From Pandoraea iniqua (GTDB taxonomy: Bacteria; Pseudomonadota; Gammaproteobacteria; Burkholderiales; Burkholderiaceae): a DNA stretch of 64,000 nucleotides. Under the pieces are notes generated by a model, which was not told the DNA's origin, did no database searches, and saw only the letters and a list, made by a program, of their open reading frames with translations. Each line of letters begins with the position of its first letter. Position 1 is the stretch's first letter. Location of the stretch: the NCBI RefSeq assembly GCF_902459685.1, contig NZ_CABPSF010000001.1:620001-684000 (forward strand). The letters are read 5' to 3'. Of this stretch, positions 57,638 to 64,000 are shown piece after piece. The position numbers and the translations under genes are program-made.

Positions 57638-58522
57638 ATGTCCCGTCAGGTCACCGAGGGCCGATATTTTGTGGAAGCGCCGCAAGCCGGGCGAGGGGGG
57701 CAATTGTGCCGCCTGCCGCTGGTCTTCGACGCACCGCACAGCGGCCAGGTGTTCCCGCCCGACTTCGACACCATCGCGCCGACGGCAGCGATTCACGCGT
57801 GCGGCGACGCCTATGTCGACGAACTGTGGTCCATCGTCACGCAACACGGCGCGACGCTCGTTGCCGCCCTGTTTCCGCGTGCCTATATCGATCCGAATCG
57901 CGCGGTCCACGACCTCGACCCCGAGTTGCTCGCGAGCCTGTGGCCGCACGACGCCCGGCCCGAGGCGTATAGCGAACGCGGCGTCGGCCTGCTGCACCGC
58001 TTTGCCGCGCCGAACGTGCCGCTCTACGACCGCCGCCTGAGCGTGGCCGAAGTGGAGCGCCGCATCAACGATTACTACCTGCCGTACCGTCAGGCGTTGC
58101 GCGACGCGCTCGACGCCGCCCGCAACGAATACGGCGTGGTCTGGCATCTCGATTGCCACTCCATGAGCTCACGTGGCGGCGCACTCGACCCCGATGCGGG
58201 GATGTCGCGCGCCGACGTGATCGTGAGCGACTACGACGGCACCACGGCCGACCCCGCGTTCTCGCAATGGCTGGTCGACGAGTTCACGCGACTGGGTTTT
58301 CGCGTCGCCTACAACACGCCATATCGCGGTGGCGACATCGTGCGCCACTTCGGCCGGCCCGCCGAGCGTCGGCACAGCGTGCAGATCGAGCTGAACCGGG
58401 CGCTCTACATGAATGAATCACGCGACGAGAAACATGAAGGTTTCTCGTCGCTGCAATCGCAACTTGGGCAATTTGCGGCGGCGCTCGCCGCGTATGCCGA
58501 ACAACATAGCGAGGAAGCTTGA
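57638..58522 (+). CDS. N-formylglutamate amidohydrolase
   Basis: 294 residues from MSRQVTEGRYFVEAPQAGRG at 57638 with GAGGAGA upstream. FDAPHSGQVFP, VVWHLDCHSMSS and VQIELNRALYM are the metal-site and substrate motifs of the HutG family. Known members release formate and glutamate from N-formylglutamate in histidine breakdown. No hut gene is nearby, so the substrate may be a different N-formyl or N-acyl amino acid. Its stop overlaps the regulator start (TGATG), so they are coupled. Confidence 0.9.
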   Translation: MSRQVTEGRYFVEAPQAGRGGQLCRLPLVFDAPHSGQVFPPDFDTIAPTAAIHACGDAYVDELWSIVTQHGATLVAALFPRAYIDPNRAVHDLDPELLASLWPHDARPEAYSERGVGLLHRFAAPNVPLYDRRLSVAEVERRINDYYLPYRQALRDALDAARNEYGVVWHLDCHSMSSRGGALDPDAGMSRADVIVSDYDGTTADPAFSQWLVDEFTRLGFRVAYNTPYRGGDIVRHFGRPAERRHSVQIELNRALYMNESRDEKHEGFSSLQSQLGQFAAALAAYAEQHSEEA

Positions 58523-59301
58523 TGGACTACACAGTCGCTTCGGTCGACACGGCGCTTTCGCTGCTGTCGCTGGTCGGGGAATGCCCCGGTCTGGGTGTGA
58601 CGGAACTGGCGCAACGCGCCGGCCTGAACAAGTCGCGTGCCTTTCGCCTGCTGGCGACGCTCGAACAGCATCGCTGGGTCGTGCGAGAGGGCAGCCCCGT
58701 CACTTACGTACTCGGTGCGCAAGCGCTGGTGCTGGGCGTGGCCGGCCACGAGCAGGTGAATCTGGTGAAGGTGGCGCATCGCCATATCCAGTCGCTCAAC
58801 CGCGCGCTCAACGAAAACATTCAACTGCGTGTGCGCGACGGCCTTGAGTCGTTGTGCGTCGCTCGCGTGGAGTCGACCCACGAACTGCGCGTACACGGCG
58901 TGGTCGGCAATCGCCGCCCGCTGTATGTTGGCGCGTCGGGCCGCGTGCTGCTGGCGTTTGCGTCGGACGACGTGCGCGCGCAGGTGCTGGGCCGTCCGCG
59001 TAAGCGCTTCACGGCCGGCACGCTGATCGAGCGTGACGAGCTGGCGGCGGAACTGCTCAACGTGCGTACGCAAGACTGCGCCGTAAGCTTCGGCGAACTG
59101 GCCCCCGAGGCCGTCTCGGTCGCCGTGCCGGTGCGTGATGCGTCGGGCGAAGTGATTGCATCGTTGTCGGCGTCGGGCCCGTCCTCGCGCATGACCCGCG
59201 CGTTGCTGCCGGACATCTCGTCGCGCCTGTCGACCTGCGCTGCGGAAATCTCCGCCGAGCTGGGTTATCAGGTGCAGGTGCCGGAAGTGCTCTCGGCCTA
59301 A
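58522..59301 (+). CDS. IclR-family transcriptional regulator
   Basis: 259 residues. Winged helix: VASVDTALSLLSLVGECPGL and LGVTELAQRAGLNKSRAFRL. The effector domain (HIQSLNRALNENIQLRVRDG and GNRRPLYVGASGRVLLAFAS) follows. It is cotranslated with the amidohydrolase and probably controls that gene, itself, and the ABC transporter downstream, whose promoter region carries a matching repeat array. Confidence 0.92.
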   Translation: MDYTVASVDTALSLLSLVGECPGLGVTELAQRAGLNKSRAFRLLATLEQHRWVVREGSPVTYVLGAQALVLGVAGHEQVNLVKVAHRHIQSLNRALNENIQLRVRDGLESLCVARVESTHELRVHGVVGNRRPLYVGASGRVLLAFASDDVRAQVLGRPRKRFTAGTLIERDELAAELLNVRTQDCAVSFGELAPEAVSVAVPVRDASGEVIASLSASGPSSRMTRALLPDISSRLSTCAAEISAELGYQVQVPEVLSA

Positions 59302-59307
59302 GGCCGT

Positions 59308-59334
59308 TACAGCCGCCACAGCCGCTATAGCCGC
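59308..59334. repeat. Three degenerate copies of a 9-bp tandem repeat
   Basis: Units TACAGCCGC, CACAGCCGC and TATAGCCGC begin 7 bp after the IclR stop. Confidence 0.75.
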
Positions 59335-59349
59335 CAGACCATTGTCTTA

Positions 59350-59386
59350 AACGGGCCGACGCTTCAAGCGCGTCGGCCCGTTGTTT
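59350..59386 (+). terminator. Rho-independent terminator of the amidohydrolase-IclR unit
   Basis: AACGGGCCGACGC and GCGTCGGCCCGTT pair over 13 bp; a GTTT tail follows. It separates the regulator from the ABC operon. Confidence 0.82.
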
Positions 59387-59482
59387 CGTCATCTCCCCGC
59401 GACGGATTTTTCATCGTTCCGTTGTGCGGCCGCAGCCTCGGGGTTTGCCCCCATCCGCCTCGCGCAATTTCCCGATTTCACC

Positions 59483-59530
59483 GGAAATTCTGGAAATCCA
59501 GAAACAATATTCCGTGATTTTCCGGATTTC
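59483..59530. promoter_or_regulatory. Array of GGAAAT half-sites before the ABC operon
   Basis: GGAAAT occurs at 59483 and 59492; the inverse ATTTTCC/ATTTCC pair lies at 59516-59530. The outer 15-mers match as an inverted repeat at 12 of 15 positions, and inside is a 16-bp element with arms TTCTGGA and TCCAGAA (59488-59503). The layout suits an IclR-family or similar regulator, about 150-200 bp upstream of the start at 59682. Confidence 0.6.
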
Positions 59531-59681
59531 CGTATACCCGACCATCGGGTTTTCCACACTTTCTCTCAAATAAATCAAAGACATAAGTTGCTGGCACGAC
59601 TATTGCTTTGTAACGCGCGTGCTGCTGCGTTGTCTGGATTCCCGACAACGCGCAAGCCGATCTAATAAGAGAGGAGACCTT

Positions 59682-60650
59682 ATGTTCAAGCAATGTCTTG
59701 CCGCCGCGGCCTTGTGCGCGGTTTCGCTGCACGCTTTCGCCGACGATCTGGTGCGTTTGGGCAACCTGAAGTTTGCCCACTACGGCGCCGTGTCGTACAT
59801 GAAAGTCATTGGCCCGAAATACGGCCTGAAGATCGAAGAGCGCATGTTCGCGAAGGGCGTGGACATCATGCCGGCGATCGTTGCAGGTCAGATCGACGTG
59901 TCGGCAAGCGCGCTTGACGCCGCCATTGCAGGTCGTGCGCAGGGGGCGCCGATTTACGCTGTGGCCGGTTTCGCCAAGGGCGGCGTGCGTCTGGTAGCCA
60001 AGAAAGGCTCGCCGATCACCAAGGTGGCCGACCTCAAGGGCAAGAAAGTGGGCGTGGCCCGTGGCGGCGCGCAGGAACTCATTCTCTACGCAGAACTGGC
60101 CAAAGCCGGCCTCACTTGGTCGGATCAGCCGGGCAAAGACGTGCAGATCATGTTCATGGCTTTCGCCGACCTGAATCAGGCGCTTGCCGCGGGCAGCATC
60201 GATGCCATGTGCCAGTCTGAGCCGCAGGCGTCGCAAGCCATCAACAAGGGCTTCGGCGTGGAAGTGCTCAAGCCGTACGACACGCCCATTGGCGAGCCGG
60301 TGCGCGCACTCGTGATCACCGAAAAGCTCTACAAAGAAAAGCCGGACGTCGCCCAGCGCCTGATGTACGCGTTCGTCGAAGCGACCGACTACTTCATCAA
60401 GAACCCGCAAGCGGCCGAGAAGTACGTGCGTGAAGACATGTTCAAGAACCAGATCACCACGCAGGACTTCACCGATGCTATCGGCAACTCGCCGTACAGC
60501 TACGATCTGAGCACCAAGCACGTGCAACTGACCACCGACCTGATGAAGCAGTACGGCGTGGGCAAGCTGCAAGATCCGGTGCCGAAGGCTAACGACTGGG
60601 TCAAGCTTGACCTGCTCGCCAATGCCAAGACCAAGCTGAACATCAAGTAA
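59682..60650 (+). CDS. NitT/TauT-type ABC substrate-binding protein
   Basis: 322 residues from MFKQCLAAAALCAVSLHAFA at 59682 with GAGAGGAG upstream. The signal peptide is about 20 residues. LVRLGNLKFAHYGAVSYMKV, VAGQIDVSASALDAAIAGRA and KGKKVGVARGGAQELILYA are typical of SsuA/TauA/NMT1-like proteins. No lipobox. Substrates of the family include sulfonates, nitrate, thiamine precursors and small aromatic or N-formyl compounds; the adjacent amidohydrolase suggests an N-acyl compound. Confidence 0.92.
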   Translation: MFKQCLAAAALCAVSLHAFADDLVRLGNLKFAHYGAVSYMKVIGPKYGLKIEERMFAKGVDIMPAIVAGQIDVSASALDAAIAGRAQGAPIYAVAGFAKGGVRLVAKKGSPITKVADLKGKKVGVARGGAQELILYAELAKAGLTWSDQPGKDVQIMFMAFADLNQALAAGSIDAMCQSEPQASQAINKGFGVEVLKPYDTPIGEPVRALVITEKLYKEKPDVAQRLMYAFVEATDYFIKNPQAAEKYVREDMFKNQITTQDFTDAIGNSPYSYDLSTKHVQLTTDLMKQYGVGKLQDPVPKANDWVKLDLLANAKTKLNIK

Positions 60651-60663
60651 GGCGAGGTCACTA

Positions 60664-61497
60664 GTGGCAGCTGTTCTGGCGTCTTCCAGCACGCGCTCGT
60701 CGCGCGTGCTACGCGGCGTGTTGATTCCGCTCTCGGTCGTGGTGATCTGGCAGATCGTCACCGGCCTTGGGTGGATCAACCCGATCATTCTTCCGTCGCC
60801 GCTCGCCGTCGTGGCCAAGTGGTGGCAGTACCTCAAGCCGACCGTGACGATGGCCGAAGGCATCGGCGCATGGCTGCATTCGAGCGAGCTGCTCACCGAT
60901 GCGGCCAACAGTCTCTATCGCGTGATCATGGGCTTTCTGGTCGGCACGGTGATTGCCCTGCCGCTCGGTCTGCTCATGGGCACGAGCACCCGCGTCTACG
61001 GCCTGTTCAACCCGCTGGTGCAGGTGGTGCGCCCGATTCCCCCGATCGCGTACATCCCGCTGGCCATTCTGTGGTTCGGTCTCGGCAACCCGCCGGCGTT
61101 CTTCCTCATTGCGCTGGGCGCGTTTTTCCCGGTGCTGATGAACACGATCGCCGGGGTGCGCCACGTCGACGGCATCTATCTGCGCGCGGCCCGCAATCTC
61201 GGTGCAGGCCAGTTCACGATCTTCCGCCGCGTGATCATGCCGGCGGCCACGCCGTACATCCTGTCGGGCATTCGCATCGGTATCGGTACCGCTTTCATCG
61301 TGGTGATCGTGGCCGAAATGATTGCCGTGAACAACGGCCTCGGCTACCGCATTCTGGAAGCGCGCGAGTACATGTGGTCCGACAAGATCATCGCCGGCAT
61401 GTTGACCATCGGCCTGCTCGGTCTGGTGATCGATCTGGGCATGGATCGTCTCAATAACCACCTGCTCAAGTGGCATCGTGGTCTGGAAACCAAGTGA
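60664..61497 (+). CDS. ABC transporter permease (SsuC/TauC type)
   Basis: 277 residues from a GTG at 60664 with GGCGAGG before it. Six membrane segments; the BPD inner-membrane loop ARNLGAGQFTIFRRVIMPAA is the ATPase contact. NGLGYRILEAREYMWSDKII is the typical C-terminal block of this family. 13 bp after the binding-protein stop. Confidence 0.94.
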   Translation: MAAVLASSSTRSSRVLRGVLIPLSVVVIWQIVTGLGWINPIILPSPLAVVAKWWQYLKPTVTMAEGIGAWLHSSELLTDAANSLYRVIMGFLVGTVIALPLGLLMGTSTRVYGLFNPLVQVVRPIPPIAYIPLAILWFGLGNPPAFFLIALGAFFPVLMNTIAGVRHVDGIYLRAARNLGAGQFTIFRRVIMPAATPYILSGIRIGIGTAFIVVIVAEMIAVNNGLGYRILEAREYMWSDKIIAGMLTIGLLGLVIDLGMDRLNNHLLKWHRGLETK

Positions 61498-61507
61498 GGC
61501 GAACGAC

Positions 61508-62302
61508 ATGCTGATCGAAATCGAACACGTTAACAAACAGTTCGCCGTTCCCGGCGGCACCGTCGATGCGCTCAAGAACATCGACCTGAAGATTGGTACG
61601 GGCGAGTTCGTCTGCCTGCTGGGGCCTTCGGGCTGCGGCAAGTCGACGCTGCTCAACGCGCTGGCCGGCTTCGTGCAGCCCACCTCGGGCGCGATTCGTA
61701 TCGACGGCCGCGCCGATGCGGCCGCCGAGCCGGGTCCGGACCGCGGCATGGTGTTCCAGGAGTACGCGCTGTTCCCGTGGATGACCGTGGCGCAGAACAT
61801 TGCGTTCGGACTGGAAATCAAGGGCATGAAGCGCGCCGAGATCAACGAGCGCGTGGACCTGCTGCTGGGAAAACTCAATTTGCGCGAGTTCCGCGAGCGG
61901 TTTCCGCGCGACCTGTCGGGTGGCATGCGTCAGCGTGTGGCGATTGCCCGCGTACTGGCGCTCGACAGCCCGATCATGCTCATGGACGAGCCGTTCGGCG
62001 CGCTCGACGCGCTCACGCGTCGTACGTTGCAGGACGAGCTGCTGCGCATCTGGGAGGAATTCAAGAAGACGATCATTTTCGTCACACACAGCATCGAGGA
62101 GTCGATCTATCTGGCCGACCGGGTCGTCGTCATGACGTACCGGCCGGGCACGGTCAAGCGGGACATGGCAATCGAATTGCCACGCCCGCGCGACACGGCA
62201 GGCAGCGAATTCAATGAATTGAAGAAGGAGCTGGCCCAGATGGTGATGGAGGAGCAAATGCGCTTCGCGCAAAGCGAGATCCGCGGGGTCACCGCAGATT
62301 AA
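61508..62302 (+). CDS. ABC transporter ATPase (SsuB/TauB type)
   Basis: 264 residues from MLIEIEHVNKQFAVPGGTVD at 61508. Walker A GPSGCGKST, Gln loop MVFQEYALFPW, signature LSGGMRQRVAIARVLA, Walker B IMLMDEPFGALDA and switch His in THSIEE. With the upstream permease and binding protein it completes one importer. 45 bp before dctA. Confidence 0.95.
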   Translation: MLIEIEHVNKQFAVPGGTVDALKNIDLKIGTGEFVCLLGPSGCGKSTLLNALAGFVQPTSGAIRIDGRADAAAEPGPDRGMVFQEYALFPWMTVAQNIAFGLEIKGMKRAEINERVDLLLGKLNLREFRERFPRDLSGGMRQRVAIARVLALDSPIMLMDEPFGALDALTRRTLQDELLRIWEEFKKTIIFVTHSIEESIYLADRVVVMTYRPGTVKRDMAIELPRPRDTAGSEFNELKKELAQMVMEEQMRFAQSEIRGVTAD

Positions 62303-62346
62303 TAACAAGGGCGGTGGCTTGCCCCGCCGCCTGAAGAGGAAACAAC

Positions 62347-63633
62347 ATGCAAACGAAGACCAAGAAACCCTTTTATCGCATCCTGTACGTACAGGTGCTG
62401 ATCGCCATCGTCATCGGCGTGCTGCTCGGCCACTTCAAGCCCGATCTGGCCGTGCAGATGAAGCCGCTCGGCGATGCGTTCATCAAGCTGATCAAGATGA
62501 TCATCGGCCCGGTGATCTTCTGTACCGTCGTGACCGGTATTGCCGGCATGGAAGACATGAAGAAGGTCGGCCGCGTTGGCGGTAAGGCCCTGATCTACTT
62601 CGAAGTCGTCTCGACGCTCGCACTGATCATCGGTTTGATGGCGACGCACATCCTGAAGCCGGGTGCCGGCTTCAACGTCGACATCAGCACGCTCGATCCG
62701 AAGGCGATCGCGGGCTATGCCGAGAAGGCTGCGCACGGCGACACGTTCGTCGACTTCCTGCTGCACCTGATCCCGAACACCATCACCGATGCGTTCGCCA
62801 AGGGTGAGATTCTTCAGATCCTCGTGATCGCTATCCTGTTCGGTGCCGCGTTGGGCATGATCGGTGAGCGCGGCCGCGTGGTGACGGGCTGGATCGACAG
62901 CGTCTCGGGCGTGCTGTTCCGTGTGGTGCACATCATCACCAAGGTTGCGCCGCTGGGCGCCTTCGGTGCGATGGCCTTCACGATCGGCAAGTACGGTATC
63001 GCGTCGCTGGTGCCGCTCGCCAAGCTCATGGGCACGTTCTACCTGACGTCGTTCCTGTTCGTGATCGTCGTGCTGGGTCTGATTGCCAAGTTCACCGGAT
63101 TCTCGATCTTCCGCTTCCTCGCTTACATCAAGGAAGAGCTGCTGATCGTGCTGGGTACGAGCTCGTCGGAAGCTGCGCTGCCGCACCTGATGGAAAAGAT
63201 GGAGAAGGCCGGTTGCTCGAAGTCGGTGGTGGGTCTGGTGATCCCGACCGGTTACTCGTTCAACCTGGACGGCACGAACATCTACATGACGATGGCCGTG
63301 CTGTTCATCGCACAAGCGACGAACATCGATCTGACGTGGGGCCAACAGCTCACGCTGCTCGCCGTGGCGATGCTGACCTCGAAGGGCGCCTCGGGCGTGA
63401 CCGGCGCGGGCTTCATCACGCTGGCCGCAACGCTGGCTGTGATTCCGACGATTCCGGTCGCCGGGATGGTGCTGATTCTCGGTATCGATCGCTTCATGAG
63501 CGAGTGCCGTGCCCTGACGAACATCTGCGGCAACGGCGTTGCCACGATCGTTGTGTCGGCCTGGGAAAAGGAACTGGACCGCAAGAAGCTCGCCGAAGCG
63601 ATGTCGGGCAAGAAGGGTCCTGAGCTGGCCTGA
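62347..63633 (+). CDS. dctA: C4-dicarboxylate:cation symporter DctA
   Basis: 428 residues. The glutamate-transporter-fold signatures [39 protein letters not shown] and [13 protein letters not shown] are present; the hairpin-loop serine run reads TSSSE. It imports succinate, fumarate, malate or aspartate with protons. GAGGAAAC before the ATG. Its place directly behind the ABC importer suggests shared expression on glutamate- or C4-acid-yielding substrates. Confidence 0.95.
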   Translation: MQTKTKKPFYRILYVQVLIAIVIGVLLGHFKPDLAVQMKPLGDAFIKLIKMIIGPVIFCTVVTGIAGMEDMKKVGRVGGKALIYFEVVSTLALIIGLMATHILKPGAGFNVDISTLDPKAIAGYAEKAAHGDTFVDFLLHLIPNTITDAFAKGEILQILVIAILFGAALGMIGERGRVVTGWIDSVSGVLFRVVHIITKVAPLGAFGAMAFTIGKYGIASLVPLAKLMGTFYLTSFLFVIVVLGLIAKFTGFSIFRFLAYIKEELLIVLGTSSSEAALPHLMEKMEKAGCSKSVVGLVIPTGYSFNLDGTNIYMTMAVLFIAQATNIDLTWGQQLTLLAVAMLTSKGASGVTGAGFITLAATLAVIPTIPVAGMVLILGIDRFMSECRALTNICGNGVATIVVSAWEKELDRKKLAEAMSGKKGPELA

Positions 63634-63681
63634 TGGCCAGCCGGTGGCGGGGGCAGGTTGCCTCGCGACCGGGAACATTCG

Positions 63682-63735
63682 CCACCGGGCGGTGCGGCAC
63701 AGGCACAATAGCGCCTGAGCTTCGCCGCCCGGTGG
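63682..63735 (+). terminator. Hairpin after dctA
   Basis: Perfect 11-bp arms CCACCGGGCGG and CCGCCCGGTGG with a 32-base loop, followed by TCCTTTGG. Termination is plausible but the T run is weak. Confidence 0.5.
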
Positions 63736-63829
63736 TCCTTTGGTTCCGCGATGACGACAGGCTGTGCAATACGCGCTGCCTGCCGCCATCGCCTGAACCG
63801 GCAATGCAAGAGGCGTAATACCGCCAACA

Positions 63830-64000
63830 ATGGCCACCCCGCAAGACAATTCGATCCGCGCACGTCAGAGCGATCTCCCGCCGGGAGCCATCGCATCGCA
63901 CGTGAGCCCTGCGGACCGCCGGCGCGACGAAGTCCCGATCGAACTCGAGAGGACTGTGCCGATGCGCCGTTGGATGTGGATCGCCGCCATGCTGGTGGTG
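63830..64000 (+). CDS. Membrane protein start, possibly a sensor kinase, cut by right edge
   Basis: The frame from the ATG at 63830 reads MATPQDNSIRARQSDL and so on, to a hydrophobic start of a membrane segment (MRRWMWIAAMLVV) at the edge. An ATG at 63962 with AGGA eight bases upstream may be the true start. DctA is often followed by its DctB sensor, but 57 residues cannot prove this. Confidence 0.35.
   Translation, partial: MATPQDNSIRARQSDLPPGAIASHVSPADRRRDEVPIELERTVPMRRWMWIAAMLVV

Overview
The window is a gene-dense, high-GC stretch of chromosome from a betaproteobacterium of the order Burkholderiales, with Pandoraea or a close Burkholderiaceae relative as the best guess. The evidence is the gene content: PhaM-type granule protein, DUF1840, DUF3567, DUF2917 and DUF3108 proteins, a two-gene metH, a LiuR-controlled leucine operon that includes aceK, and the dac-dat-ybeD / lipB-lipA neighbourhood. 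I see no insertion sequence, prophage, CRISPR array, tRNA or rRNA. The genus is inferred; the order is well supported.

Positions 1-10.7 kb: a minus-strand leucine/isovalerate catabolic cluster runs from a hotdog thioesterase through isovaleryl-CoA dehydrogenase, aceK, beta-carbonic anhydrase, thiolase, an SDR, an HCCA-isomerase-like protein and a YchJ protein to mccB, which is cut by the left edge. It is preceded by the MerR regulator liuR. A perfect 16-bp palindrome lies before the thioesterase, and a 14/16 copy lies before a divergent metallo-beta-lactamase-fold gene, so that gene probably belongs to the same regulon.

10.7-24 kb: an unusual protein with two retropepsin-like halves, an MHS-type MFS transporter, the set argS-SPOR-dsbA-SDR, DUF1840, a small secreted Gly/Pro-rich protein, an MgtC-like membrane protein, and methionine synthase encoded as two overlapping genes.

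24-37 kb: rhodanese, DUF3567, an enol-lactonase-like hydrolase, a TonB-like DUF3108 protein, an IclR regulator divergent from a fumarylacetoacetase-family enzyme, an orphan amino-acid-type binding protein, an enoyl-CoA hydratase, PhaM, patatin, AraC facing LysE, a SnoaL-like protein and a chalcone-isomerase-like protein.

37-52.6 kb: a ferritin-like protein behind a long structured leader; rfaE2 coupled to a class-3 type asparaginase; birA-coaX-SPOR; a lipid-transport operon (STAS-MlaE fusion, MlaF, MlaD, PqiC-like lipoprotein) with a VanZ protein behind it; a thioredoxin-like ferredoxin, a hydrolase, a penicillin-binding carboxypeptidase, D-amino acid transaminase and YbeD.

52.6-64 kb: a LysR/DUF2917/EamA insert, lipB-lipA, then an N-formylglutamate amidohydrolase-IclR pair followed by a NitT/TauT-type ABC importer and dctA. 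The right edge cuts a membrane protein, possibly a sensor kinase.

A recurrent unexplained signal is a series of short degenerate tandem repeats (9-15 bp units, 2-5 copies), mostly sitting within about 35 bp of a stop codon. Each locus has a different unit sequence.
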